Shown here: positions 17,763 through 26,568 of the stretch, one piece after another
How the letters are laid out: every line of letters starts with the position of its first letter
How positions within the stretch are numbered: position 1 is the first letter of the stretch
Notes under the pieces: generated by a model
Told to the model about the DNA's origin: nothing
Databases searched by the model: none
Seen by the model: only the letters and a program-made list of their open reading frames with translations
Position numbers and translations under genes: made by a program
Source of the DNA: Streptomyces sp. NBC_01750
GTDB lineage: Bacteria > Actinomycetota > Actinomycetes > Streptomycetales > Streptomycetaceae
Assembly: GCF_035918095.1 (NCBI RefSeq)
Contig: NZ_CP109137.1
Span: 558,001-622,000, forward strand
Direction of reading: 5' to 3'
DNA: 64,000 nucleotides

Positions 17763-20000
17763 ATGCCGGACAACGCCTTCAGCCGTCTGCGCTCCGATGT
17801 TCTGGCCGCCTTCCCGAGATTCGTGGAAGAGCTCTCCGACGAGCTCGGCCCCCGGCAACGAGGCATGCTGGCGCAGTCCGGAGAACGCCTGGAACAGGGC
17901 ACCTGCCATGTGGTCGTTGTCGGTGAGTACAAGCGAGGCAAATCGACGCTGCTCAACGCGCTGGTGGAACGGCCCGGCCTCTTTCCGGTCGACGTCGATG
18001 TGGCCACCTGTGTGGTCTCCACACTCGCGTGGGGTGAGCAGGAGCGTGCCGTGGTGCACCTCGGGGATCCCGTCCCCGGCGGTGACATGCGGCGGCTGGA
18101 GGTCGATCTCGCCGAACTCCCGGAGTATGTAACCGAGCAGGGCAACCCCGGCAACCGCAGGAATGTCCGGCTGGTCGAGATCCAGGCCCCGGTGCCACAG
18201 TTGGAGGGCGGGCTGGTGGTCGTCGACACGCCAGGAGTCGGAAGCCTCAACGGTGAACACACGGCTGCCACCCATGCCTTCCTGGAGCGGGCCGACGGGC
18301 TGGTCTTCGTCTGCGACGCGATCGAGCCGCTGGCCACGTACGAACTCGACTTCCTCAGCCGGGCCCTGACGAAATGCGAGGTGGTCATCACCGCTGTCAC
18401 CAAGACCGACAAGGTCCGCGATGCCCGTCCGGTGGTCGTCGGCGCCCGCGAGAAGATCGCGGTACGTACCGGAACTCCCGCCGACAGCCTGGTGATCGTG
18501 CCCGTATCCGCCTTCCGGAAGCTCAAGTGGCTCCGGGACCGCGCAGACGATCAACTGCTCGCCGACTCCGGTTTCCTGGAGCTGGACCGAGAGTTGTGGG
18601 GAGGGCTGGCCACCGCCGGCTGCGCGGTACAGGTGCGGCGGGCGCTGGACGGGCTGAGTGATGCCGTGGCCACTGCGGGGTCACCGCTGGTCAACGAACT
18701 GGCAGCGCTGGAGTCCAATGAGTCCCTGCAGCGGATCCGCGGCCAGGTCGCCGAGACCACTGCCCAGATCAAGCAGCTGAGTTCCGGCAGCGCCGGTTGG
18801 CGCACTGAGCTTCCCAGACGATTCGAGACGGACACCCGCCAGACCCGCGCCGCGCTGCAGGATGCCTTCGACGCGGTGCTGCGCCAGTACCAGGAGAAGG
18901 TGACCGCGGGAGCCGACCCGGGATCGGACGAGCTGATCGGCGAGGTCGCCACCGGCATGCTCAAGGCACTCACCGAGGCTCATGGCCGGCTGGCCGCTGT
19001 GTCGGTGAAGGTCATGGAGGAGTTCGCCCGGCGCACCAGCCTCCAGCTCACGTCGGCCGAGGCACCCAAACCGCCTTTCACACCCAGCATCGCGGTCCCC
19101 ACTGTGCCGCTGAATGTCCGTCCCACCCGCTTCTTCGACGCGTTCCGGGCCAGTTGGTCCACCGGAATGGCCGGCCTCGGCGCGGGCGCCGGCGTCGCCA
19201 TGATCGAACCGTTCAGCGGCCTGGCCGTGGCAGCCGGCCTGGGAACCATGGGTTTTATCCATGGTGTCCGCAACCACCGGCAGGATCTGCGCGAGCGCGC
19301 CGAACGCGAGCGCAGTGCCCGGCTGCTCCAGCTGGTCGGTCAGGAGATCGCCGCCAACCGGCGGCACGCCTCGGAAACCTTCAACCAGGCGTACGGGGAC
19401 ATCGCCCAGTCCCTGGTGAAAGAGCTGAACGGGCAGCTCGCAGCCCAGCAGGAGTCGCTGGCCGAGTCCGGTCGCAGGCTTCAGGAGGCGAGCCGGCACA
19501 CCAAGGAGGCCCTGACTCGCAGACGCGGCGAACTGCTCGCGCGCCAGCAGCAGTACCGCCGGCTCCAGGGCGAGCTCGACCGGCTGCGCTCCCGCGTGGA
19601 CCGCCTGGCCACGCCGCGTACCGAGCCACTCCGGCCGCAGCCCGCGCGGCAGACACCGCCGTCGCCGCCACCGTCCGGGGCGTCACCGTCCGGGGCGTAC
19701 GGGCCATCCACCGTTGCCTCGGCAGGGGCAGCGGTGGCGGCCGTGGCCGGCGAAGTCGCCGTGGACCTCGCCTTGAACGCCGCAACGCAGATACTCGCCA
19801 CCGACGTCACCGCCGACGCCGCCACCGAGGGCACCGGGGTGGACACCACAATGGCCCCTCTCGTGGACACCGGCGGACCGGACCTCGTCCCGACCGCCAC
19901 TCCGGGCATGGACGCTCTACCGCAACCGTCCGGGACCGACGCCCCCGTGCACCCGGACATCGGCGCGTCCTTCGACCCCGGCCAGTTCGACACGCCATGA
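17763..20000 (+). CDS. Dynamin-like GTPase 2 with membrane-insertion segment
   Basis: 745 residues. GTPase head: P-loop GEYKRGKST (about 54-62), G3 DTPGVGSLNGEH (about 155), G4 TKTD (about 213). A long helical middle leads to a hydrophobic, Gly/Ala-rich hairpin (about 465-502: GMAGLGAGAGVAMI, GLAVAAGLGTMGF), the place where bacterial dynamin-like proteins carry their membrane paddle. Then a coiled coil (about 560-620, Gln/Arg/Leu-rich) and a Pro/Ala/Thr-rich tail. It should bind and reshape membrane on GTP hydrolysis. Its stop overlaps the Hsp70-like start (ATGA). Confidence 0.87.
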   Translation: MPDNAFSRLRSDVLAAFPRFVEELSDELGPRQRGMLAQSGERLEQGTCHVVVVGEYKRGKSTLLNALVERPGLFPVDVDVATCVVSTLAWGEQERAVVHLGDPVPGGDMRRLEVDLAELPEYVTEQGNPGNRRNVRLVEIQAPVPQLEGGLVVVDTPGVGSLNGEHTAATHAFLERADGLVFVCDAIEPLATYELDFLSRALTKCEVVITAVTKTDKVRDARPVVVGAREKIAVRTGTPADSLVIVPVSAFRKLKWLRDRADDQLLADSGFLELDRELWGGLATAGCAVQVRRALDGLSDAVATAGSPLVNELAALESNESLQRIRGQVAETTAQIKQLSSGSAGWRTELPRRFETDTRQTRAALQDAFDAVLRQYQEKVTAGADPGSDELIGEVATGMLKALTEAHGRLAAVSVKVMEEFARRTSLQLTSAEAPKPPFTPSIAVPTVPLNVRPTRFFDAFRASWSTGMAGLGAGAGVAMIEPFSGLAVAAGLGTMGFIHGVRNHRQDLRERAERERSARLLQLVGQEIAANRRHASETFNQAYGDIAQSLVKELNGQLAAQQESLAESGRRLQEASRHTKEALTRRRGELLARQQQYRRLQGELDRLRSRVDRLATPRTEPLRPQPARQTPPSPPPSGASPSGAYGPSTVASAGAAVAAVAGEVAVDLALNAATQILATDVTADAATEGTGVDTTMAPLVDTGGPDLVPTATPGMDALPQPSGTDAPVHPDIGASFDPGQFDTP

Positions 20001-21262
20001 CCGGCAGCGGAACGGGCACGCGCGGCGTGGTCTACGGCATCGACTTCGGCACCTGGACGTCTGCCCTGGTGATACTGCGTCAGGGTCACCCCCCGATGCC
20101 GGTTCGCGACCCTGTCAGCCCCCATGGGGCGACCTCGGTACGCAGTGCCGTCTGCTTACTGCCCGATGGGTCGATGGTGGTCGGGCAAGCTGCCCAGAAC
20201 TCGCGACTGCAACGCCCGGAGCGCTTCCGGGCCGAATTCAAGAGGGAGTTCGGCGAGCCGTTCCCGCACCAGCTGGGCGAGCGTCGGTTCAGCACCGAGG
20301 AGCTGACCGCGAAGGTTCTCGGATTCCTCGTGGAACAGAGCCGCCGGGCCGTCAGCTCCGCTCCCGACCGGGTGGTGATCACGGTTCCGGCGACCTGGGA
20401 ACGCGCCAGGAGGGAGCTCATGGCAGGCGCCGCCGAGGCTGCGGGAATCCGGCCGGAGACAGTCGAAATACACACCGAACCGGTGGCCGCCGCCGTCTAC
20501 GCCCTGCACGACCACGGCATGGACCGGGACCGGACCGTCCTGGTCTACGACCTCGGCGGTGGCACCTTCGACCTGGCCATCGCCAGGGGAACCAGGGACG
20601 GTTTCACCGTCCTCGGCTCACCCGGGGGCCTGTCCGATGTCGGCGGACTGGCCATCGACCAGGCAGTGCTGGCGTTGATACGGGACCGCTGCCCCGGGGC
20701 GCTGGACTCGCTCCTCTCCGGCGGCGCGGATGCCGATGATGCCCGGGCACTGCGCCGCAGGACACAGCTCGCGGAAGCCTGCACCACTTTCAAACAGCAG
20801 CTGTCCGTCTCCTCCGAGCACTCCGACATGCTCACCATGCTGGACCCGCCGGTCGAGGTCACTCTGACCCGGGCCGACCTGCGGGAGGCGATCCGGCCGA
20901 TGCTGTCGGACACCGTCACGGAGTGCGAACGGGTGCTGCGGGCTCACGGGCTGGATTGGGGCGACCTGGATCTCATCGTCCCCGTGGGCGGCAGCTCCAG
21001 GCTCCCCATGGTCGGCGAGATGCTGACCGACCGTTCGGGGCTGCCGGTGCTGGACGTGTCGGAGCCGGAACTCGCGGTGGCCACCGGCGCCGCCTGGCTG
21101 GCACAGGGCGCGGTTCCCGCGCGCATAGCGGCGCCGCCCCCTGCTGACACACCGCCGCAGTCGCGGCCGCCAGGCGCGCTGCCGACCGGGGTCAGGGCTC
21201 TGCTGGACGCCGGTCTGACCGACCGTATGGTGCTGGAGGCGGTGCGACGTGCCCGTTCCTGA
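19997..21262 (+). CDS. Hsp70-like ATPase lacking the substrate-binding domain
   Basis: 421 residues, essentially only the actin-fold ATPase. Seen: YGIDFGTWTSALVIL, the hinge [30 protein letters not shown] (about 182-195) and IVPVGGSSRLPMVGEML (about 327). After about residue 385 there is only a short proline-rich linker and a small helical end (LLDAGLTDRMVLEAVRRA), so no peptide-binding beta-sandwich or lid. It would act as an ATP switch rather than a classic folding chaperone. TTA at 20156-20158 (codon 54) suggests bldA dependence. Partner exchange factor: the GrpE-like gene upstream. It overlaps the next gene by 14 bases. Confidence 0.85.
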   Translation: MTGSGTGTRGVVYGIDFGTWTSALVILRQGHPPMPVRDPVSPHGATSVRSAVCLLPDGSMVVGQAAQNSRLQRPERFRAEFKREFGEPFPHQLGERRFSTEELTAKVLGFLVEQSRRAVSSAPDRVVITVPATWERARRELMAGAAEAAGIRPETVEIHTEPVAAAVYALHDHGMDRDRTVLVYDLGGGTFDLAIARGTRDGFTVLGSPGGLSDVGGLAIDQAVLALIRDRCPGALDSLLSGGADADDARALRRRTQLAEACTTFKQQLSVSSEHSDMLTMLDPPVEVTLTRADLREAIRPMLSDTVTECERVLRAHGLDWGDLDLIVPVGGSSRLPMVGEMLTDRSGLPVLDVSEPELAVATGAAWLAQGAVPARIAAPPPADTPPQSRPPGALPTGVRALLDAGLTDRMVLEAVRRARS

Positions 21263-21710
21263 CCTCGCGACGGAGAACGGGCTTGCGCTGTCCGGCCAAT
21301 GGCGGCGGCTGGTCGGCAAGTGGGCCTCCCGGCACCACCGGCCCTTCGAGGCCGACACCGCCTCCGTGACGCTCGAGTTCGACCATCCGCAGGCTCAGCG
21401 GGACATCAGGCTGACCTTCACCACGACCAGCAATGGGCTGCTGCTGTTGCTGGTCACGGATGACCGGTACCTGGCGGATGACCAGATCGCCTTGGCTGCG
21501 GCCGCCGCCAACGCCTGGAACATCGAGCGGTTGGTCCCCATGCTCGCGGTCTGCAATCTCGGCGGCACCACCCCTCCCTATCTGACCGGCATCCGCACGC
21601 TGCCACTGGCGTGTGTGCTGACGCAATCGGCGTTCCACACGATGGCCGACCAGTGGCTCGAGGACGCACGGGGACTGTTCAGCTGGTGCCACGAGGAATT
21701 CCGGCTGTGA
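21249..21710 (+). CDS. YbjN-like small protein
   Basis: 153 residues, GTG start inside the Hsp70-like gene's end. The pattern of alternating strands and helices (FDHPQAQRDIRLTFTTTSNG, LLLLLVTDDRY, AAANAWNIERLVPMLAVCN, LACVLTQSAFHTMADQWL) resembles YbjN/type III chaperone-like folds, where the motif N-x-W-N occurs at this place. Such proteins often bind partner proteins in stress systems. Last clear member of the operon. Family call is by pattern only. Confidence 0.6.
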   Translation: MPVPDLATENGLALSGQWRRLVGKWASRHHRPFEADTASVTLEFDHPQAQRDIRLTFTTTSNGLLLLLVTDDRYLADDQIALAAAAANAWNIERLVPMLAVCNLGGTTPPYLTGIRTLPLACVLTQSAFHTMADQWLEDARGLFSWCHEEFRL

Positions 21711-22090
21711 GCCACGAAGAGGGGAGCGCACCGAATGGCACGGGCCTCCCGCAGCAGGTGAACCACAAACGGCACTGCTATACGGAGGCCTGTGCCTGCT
21801 GGACGGTGAGTGGCGTTCGGCCTCACTGCTGGATCTATTGCCGGAGTGCCTGAGCGGAGCGGTGGCGGCGGAGCTACTTGCCGGTCGGTTCGCGCGAACC
21901 ACCGTTCCATCGCGTCAGCCAGAACTCATCGGTTGCCTCGCATCGATCTTGGCGGATTCGCTCTCCGTCCCTGGCCAGCCGGGTGATGGGCGGTGCGCCG
22001 TCCCCCGTCGCGAAGCGCGGAAAGGGCGAGTGCGAGACATATGCGTCGAACTGACCCTTGTCCCCTCACCCAAACCCGATTATGGTTCGG
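21707..22090 (+). pseudogene. Broken reading frame at the operon end
   Basis: A GTG at 21707 overlaps the previous stop (GTGA), as at the other joints of this operon, and opens a frame that ends at 21853. From about 21770 a second frame, without a start of its own, gives credible protein (LLYGGLCLLDGEWRSASLLD, then LLPECLSGAVAAELLAGRFA). Joining the two by one base shift near 21765-21775 would give a continuous protein. So this is either a decayed last gene, a sequencing slip, or programmed frameshifting. Function unknown. The reading after about 21930 looks non-coding. Confidence 0.45.
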
Positions 22091-22239
22091 CAATGTCGAA
22101 CAACGGTCGATCCACAGAGAGGTGGACCGATCACGCAACGGTCGACGCAGCGAGGCGCGCCGCTTGGTCAGAGCGCCCTTTCGAGGGCGCGGTTGAAGAG
22201 CCGCAGGAGACCCTGCCCAGCAATCCACCGGGAATCGCT

Positions 22240-22812
22240 ATGCGAACCACCGTCCTGAATCCGTCCATGGCACGGCGTAGCACCGTCGCACACCGCATCC
22301 CGGCCCCTCGTTGCGGGCCGGACAAGGCCGTTTCCATGTACGCCTTCACCGTGCCCGCGATACCCGCAGAAGTCCCCGTCGCCCGGAAGAGGGCGGCCCG
22401 CGTCCTGCGGGGCTGGAGGCTCCACGAGGACGGGCTGGACACGGCCGCCCTTGTGATCTCCGAGCTGGTCGGCAATGCCGCACGGCACGCCGCCCCGCAT
22501 TCGGCCAGGACCACGGTGATCCTCACCAGAACCGGGACGACGCTGGCGCTGGCGGTGCACGACGAGCACCCCTTCCTGCCGCAGCCGCCGACCACGACCG
22601 ATCCCGGACGGGACTGCGGTCGGGGCCTGATGATCGTCGACAGCCTCGCCCGCGAGGCCGGCGGCGCGTTGCGGGTAAGCCGGATGCCGACACACGGCAA
22701 GGAAGTCCAGGCGTTCTTCCCCGCCGCCGTCTCCGCGGACAGCGCGGACCTCGCGGCATGTCTGGCGGCCGCGTGCCCGGTGATGCACTTCCAGCGGGCA
22801 GAGCCCAGCTGA
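22240..22812 (+). CDS. RsbW-like ATP-binding protein (HATPase_c_2)
   Basis: 190 residues with a serine-kinase/anti-sigma-type ATPase fold: N-box VISELVGNAARHA, G1 loop LALAVHDEHP and G2 DCGRGLMIVDSLA. Streptomyces hold dozens of these, mostly without a sigma factor next door; they bind or phosphorylate antagonists or regulate by contact. The start at ATG 22240 is a choice among several; the conserved domain begins only near YAFTVPAIPAEVPVARK, about 38 residues in. No partner gene adjoins it; phosphatases at 7.0 and 60.2 kb belong to the same type of network. Confidence 0.85.
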   Translation: MRTTVLNPSMARRSTVAHRIPAPRCGPDKAVSMYAFTVPAIPAEVPVARKRAARVLRGWRLHEDGLDTAALVISELVGNAARHAAPHSARTTVILTRTGTTLALAVHDEHPFLPQPPTTTDPGRDCGRGLMIVDSLAREAGGALRVSRMPTHGKEVQAFFPAAVSADSADLAACLAAACPVMHFQRAEPS

Positions 22813-23012
22813 CCGCAGGGCCGTGCATAGTGGGCATGCGCGCTTGAGGTGGCGCCACTTTCCGGTTCCGGTCGCCGCCGCAGGGTGACCGGTCCGCGAC
22901 ACCATCACCCCGCTGCGAACCTCCCTCGTTGCCTCGCCCCCCACTGGGCACAGGCCCGCGCAGTCGACTCCGCCGACTGGGGCCGTCGGCACGGCGCCCC
23001 AGCCTGGGCGAC

Positions 23013-23240
23013 TCAGGTCGGCTCACCGGATCGCAGAACCGCTCGCCCGAAAGTGCCGCCCCGGAGGCGCCGGGCCGACCCTACGGTCTCTCGCGAGTCC
23101 TCCGTGGCGGAGTCGATCACCGGGACAGGCCGCCAAGACCGCCCGTAGCGCCGGCGCAGCTCCATTGCCTCCGGGGCCGGCTTCAGCACGGCCAACGCGC
23201 TTCCCCACTCAGTCCACGCCGGACGGCCGACCGTTTGCAT
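23013..23240 (-). CDS. Possible small protein, divergent from the CxxC gene
   Basis: 75 residues, good third-position GC, starts at ATG 23238-23240 (MQTVGRPAWTEWGSALAVLK). Not recognised; no motif. It would be divergent from the CxxC protein with the 23243-23262 palindrome directly at its start. RBS is poor, so it may be chance. The rest of 22813-23299 shows nothing. Confidence 0.3.
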   Translation of the reverse strand: MQTVGRPAWTEWGSALAVLKPAPEAMELRRRYGRSWRPVPVIDSATEDSRETVGSARRLRGGTFGRAVLRSGEPT

Positions 23241-23242
23241 AC

Positions 23243-23262
23243 ATATGCGACATGTGTCATAT
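23243..23262. promoter_or_regulatory. Imperfect 20-base palindrome upstream of CxxC gene
   Basis: ATATGCGACATGTGTCATAT pairs at eight of ten positions. It is AT-rich in a GC-rich setting, 38 bases before the small CxxC gene's start, and is followed by another AT-rich run (TATTTCTGCCATGCATAA). A likely operator or promoter element; factor unknown. Confidence 0.45.
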
Positions 23263-23299
23263 TTCTGCCATGCATAACCCTCTACCCGAGGAACATGAC

Positions 23300-23449
23300 G
23301 TGATGATCACTGGAGCCCACCCCAACGCTCCTGCCCCCCGCGCGAGCGTCGCCCTGGCTCGCGACTGCGACGAGTGCCGAGGCTGGGGAAGCGTAGTGAA
23401 CGATGGCCGCCACGAGCTCTGCCCCGCCTGCCAGACCCCGAGTGCCTGA
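23300..23449 (+). CDS. Small two-CxxC (zinc-ribbon-like) protein
   Basis: 49 residues with CDEC-RGWGSVV and ELCPACQ, two CxxC knuckles 17 residues apart, like a half DnaJ or rubredoxin-type zinc finger. Such tiny proteins are common and unstudied in Streptomyces. GTG 23300 (next codon ATG, equally possible) follows GAGGAA by 6 bases. The preceding palindrome suggests it is controlled on its own. Role unknown. Confidence 0.6.
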   Translation: MMITGAHPNAPAPRASVALARDCDECRGWGSVVNDGRHELCPACQTPSA

Positions 23450-23868
23450 CCGACGAGGCGTACCGGTCCAAGCGGCGTAGACCCCGGAGACCGCTCTTCA
23501 GCGGCACTGCGGCGGTGCGCCTGCGCCAAGGAGCGCCCCGACGTCACATGCGCACGTACTGCGCGATGCCTCCAGCTCGACACCGTCGGCGGCGGGGCCG
23601 AGGAGCGCTGCCAGAACGCCGCGCGGGCGACCGGGTCGGCCGGGTTCGGTCGCTCTGCGGACCTCGACCAGCTCCGCCACCAGGCGGCAGCGACACCAAC
23701 GGAACCCCGAAATCTGAGCCCACGACGAAGGTCGGCACGCAGCACCAGCGCCACGCCACAACTGCCCGGGCGCGACTCGTCGATCTTGCCGCGCCGGAGA
23801 TGGAACGGAACATCCAGGATTCACCTCTAGGGTGTCGCACCAGAAATTTCCCGAAAGGCAGTGTTGAT
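23450..23868. other. Intergenic, no gene supported
   Basis: About 420 bases. Long open frames exist on both strands because of GC content, but none has an RBS and a recognisable product. It must carry the promoter of the DUF6056-like gene, whose start region near 23820-23868 is AT-richer. Confidence 0.4.
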
Positions 23869-25371
23869 ATGGCCGTCGACGCATCGAGCGTCGCACGAGA
23901 GCGGGACCAGCAGTCCAGTGACGAGCGATGGGGCGGCGGGCAGGACAACTCCTCGTCATGGCGGACTGCTTGGCCCCTTGCTCTGTCGCTGCTGCCGCTC
24001 GGTCTGCTCGTCATGGCGTCGTGGATCGGCCGGTACGTGCGCCCGAGCGCGGACGAGTGGTGCTTCCTGCCGAGCGTGCGCGACCACGGCATTTCCGGGC
24101 TGATCGGAAAGTTCTACTTCACCGACAACGGACGGGTCGGCAACGGCCTGCTGGTCGGGCTGTACGCGCAGTTCCCGGTCGCCGGGCACCAGTGGTTCGG
24201 GCTGATCAGCGGCGTTCTCATGCTGGCGCTCCTGTGGGCACTGACCGCTCAACTCCTGCGCAGGGCCGATCTGGAGGTACCGCGCGGTCTCCCTCTGCTC
24301 GCGGCTTCCATGATCACCGCCGTGTTCCTCTTCGCGACCCCCAATACGTACAAAACGTTCTACTGGCCCGCGGCCTCCGTCTCGCACACCGTCGCACCGG
24401 TGCTCGCATGCGCGGCCGCCATCCCGCTGCTGCGGGCAGGCGGCCGCCGCAGCCGTCTTGCCGCCCTTGCCATCGTCTTCACGGCAGGCATCTTCATGGG
24501 CACGCTCTCCGAAGAGGCGTCGGTCGTCGCCCTGGTGGTGCTGTCCTGTGTGGTGCTGTTCGCGCACCGCGTCTTCGCCGTGCGGGTAAAGACCTTCGCA
24601 CGCCGCTGGTCACTGCTCGGGATGGCCGGCATCGCCATCGGCACCATCGTGCTGGTGACATCTCCTGGTTCGCGCAATCGCCGCGAGCACTACGGCGCCG
24701 ACCGCGCATCCATGCTCGCCCCCGAATCGCTGCTGAGCTCGCTGCGCGGATATGTGCAGATCCTCGAGACGATCCTCACCACCTGGCAGTACGCGGGAAC
24801 TGTCGCGGCCGGTGTCCTGCTCGGTCTGCTGGCACGCGGCCGCGCTCGACGGCCCGCCGCCCTGCTCCCCTGCCGCCCGCTGCTGCTCACCGCTCTCGGC
24901 GCGGCCGCATTCCTGGTCTCCGGCTACCTGTGCACCGTCATCACCTACCCCGTCTTCGGAGCAGATGTGGTGACGACGGAACGCACGTGGAACGACTACC
25001 TCCTGCTCTACGTCATGCTGCTGGTCGGCGTCGGTGCCTTCATCGGCCGCTCGCTCCGGCTGCGTGCACGCCGCACGGGTATGGCGGCCGCGATGGCCGC
25101 GACGGTGTGCGCCGTGGCCGTGGCGGGGCTGGTCGGCCCGCTGAACGGACTCGGGCACGCGATGCAGGTAAGGGCCGAGAAGTGGGACCGTCAGGACCGG
25201 TATCTGCGCGAGCAGGCGGCGGACGGCGCCAAGGTTGCGCCGTACACACCCGTTTCGGTCGCCAGCATGCTGGAGCCGTTCAGCCACCATGGCCGCAGGA
25301 TCTGGCCGGCGCAGTGTGTCGCCGACTACTACCACCTGGACAAGGTCACTTACTCGACAGAACGTCCCTGA
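23869..25371 (+). CDS. DUF6056-like polytopic membrane protein (glycan-linked)
   Basis: 500 residues, about 11 TM helices, with a large first outside loop ([26 protein letters not shown]). This DEW/NGR arrangement is that of DUF6056/GtrC-like proteins, thought to move sugars from a lipid carrier to a glycan on the outer face. It converges on a GtrB-like bactoprenol glycosyltransferase and the two overlap by 26 bases at the 3' ends. Together they would load and use polyprenyl-phosphate sugar. ATG 23869 has GAAAGG upstream. Confidence 0.75.
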   Translation: MAVDASSVARERDQQSSDERWGGGQDNSSSWRTAWPLALSLLPLGLLVMASWIGRYVRPSADEWCFLPSVRDHGISGLIGKFYFTDNGRVGNGLLVGLYAQFPVAGHQWFGLISGVLMLALLWALTAQLLRRADLEVPRGLPLLAASMITAVFLFATPNTYKTFYWPAASVSHTVAPVLACAAAIPLLRAGGRRSRLAALAIVFTAGIFMGTLSEEASVVALVVLSCVVLFAHRVFAVRVKTFARRWSLLGMAGIAIGTIVLVTSPGSRNRREHYGADRASMLAPESLLSSLRGYVQILETILTTWQYAGTVAAGVLLGLLARGRARRPAALLPCRPLLLTALGAAAFLVSGYLCTVITYPVFGADVVTTERTWNDYLLLYVMLLVGVGAFIGRSLRLRARRTGMAAAMAATVCAVAVAGLVGPLNGLGHAMQVRAEKWDRQDRYLREQAADGAKVAPYTPVSVASMLEPFSHHGRRIWPAQCVADYYHLDKVTYSTERP

Positions 25372-26323
25372 GCTCGGAGGCGGGGGCGGCCGCGTGGGAG
25401 GCGTCTGTCTCCCGGACCACATAGTGCGGCCGCCGCTTCGACTCGTGGTAGATACGGCCCACATACTCGCCGATGACACCGAGGGTGGCGAGCTGGATGC
25501 CGCTGAGTGCGACGATGGCGGTGATCAGGGTCGCGTAGCCGGGGGTGTCCACACCGTCGAGCAGGACGTTCGCGATGATCCACAGCGCATAGCCGAGGGC
25601 GGACAGGAAGAGCCACAGTCCGGTGTGGATCGCCATGCGCAGCGGGCGGCTGTTGAAGGAGAGCAGCCCGTCGATGCCGTAGTTGAGCAGGCGCCGACCG
25701 CCCCACTTGGACTGCCCGGCCGCCCGCTGCACATTCTGGTAGGTGAAGCTGACGGTGTCGAAGCCGATCCAGGAGAAGAGCCCCTTGGAGAAGCGGTTGC
25801 TCTCCGGGAGGGAGAGCACGGCGTTGACAGCACGGCGCGACAGCAGCCGGAAGTCGCCTGCCCCGTCAACGACTTCGACCTCCATGAACCGGCGCACCAG
25901 GCTGTAGTACGCCCGGCTGAGCGTCCTGCGAACGGCGCCTTCTCCGACACGGTCACGCTGGGCGACGACCTGGTCGAAGCCGTGCCGATACAGCTCCAGC
26001 ATGCGGGGCACAAGCTCCGGAGGGTGCTGCAGATCGGCGTCCATGAGGACGACCACTTCGCCACCCGACATCCTCAGCCCGGCGAGCATCGCCGGCTCCT
26101 TGCCGAAGTTACGGCTGAAGGAGGTGTAACGCACGCGGGGGTCCCCTGCCGCGAGGTCCCGAAGGTGGATGCGGGTCCCGTCACTGCTGCCGTCGTCCAC
26201 GTAACAGATCTCGAAGGCTGTCCCAGTGGACTCGAGAGCGGCGACCAGCGCCGTGTGAAAGGAGTCGATCACCTCACTCTCGTTGAAGCAGGGTACGACG
26301 ACCGAAGTATGGACCGTTGTCAT
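25346..26323 (-). CDS. GtrB-like polyprenyl-phosphate glycosyltransferase
   Basis: 325 residues: GT2 catalytic domain ([40 protein letters not shown] with the DxD-type metal site) then two TM helices (about 232-255 and 265-290) and a short inside tail. This is the GtrB/DPM-type enzyme that moves a sugar from a nucleotide donor to undecaprenyl phosphate. Works logically with the DUF6056 protein it overlaps tail to tail. ATG 26323 begins [12 protein letters not shown]. Confidence 0.9.
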   Translation of the reverse strand: MTTVHTSVVVPCFNESEVIDSFHTALVAALESTGTAFEICYVDDGSSDGTRIHLRDLAAGDPRVRYTSFSRNFGKEPAMLAGLRMSGGEVVVLMDADLQHPPELVPRMLELYRHGFDQVVAQRDRVGEGAVRRTLSRAYYSLVRRFMEVEVVDGAGDFRLLSRRAVNAVLSLPESNRFSKGLFSWIGFDTVSFTYQNVQRAAGQSKWGGRRLLNYGIDGLLSFNSRPLRMAIHTGLWLFLSALGYALWIIANVLLDGVDTPGYATLITAIVALSGIQLATLGVIGEYVGRIYHESKRRPHYVVRETDASHAAAPASELRDVLSSK

Positions 26324-26568
26324 CTCTCTCCATGCGCTGAGGTGCGGGACGGCTGCTCAACTCTGCAACTCGTCGCGTATGGAGGATGGCCGGCGGGCCG
26401 AAGAGGTTGCCTCCGGACTCACGAAGTACCTCACACCAGGCGTCGTCGGCGACCAAACGGCGCCGGTCATCGACACGGGTCCGGGACGCCGCAGCGGTTC
26501 CCACGTGCTCGAGCAGGCCAGGCGGGCGGCGGCCGGCCGGCCGCTGCAGGTTGCGGGGGTCGGGGCGC

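Noticed and set aside
23257..23754. Minus-strand frame of 165 codons
   Set aside because: It covers the small CxxC gene, has Ser/Arg-rich random composition and no RBS.
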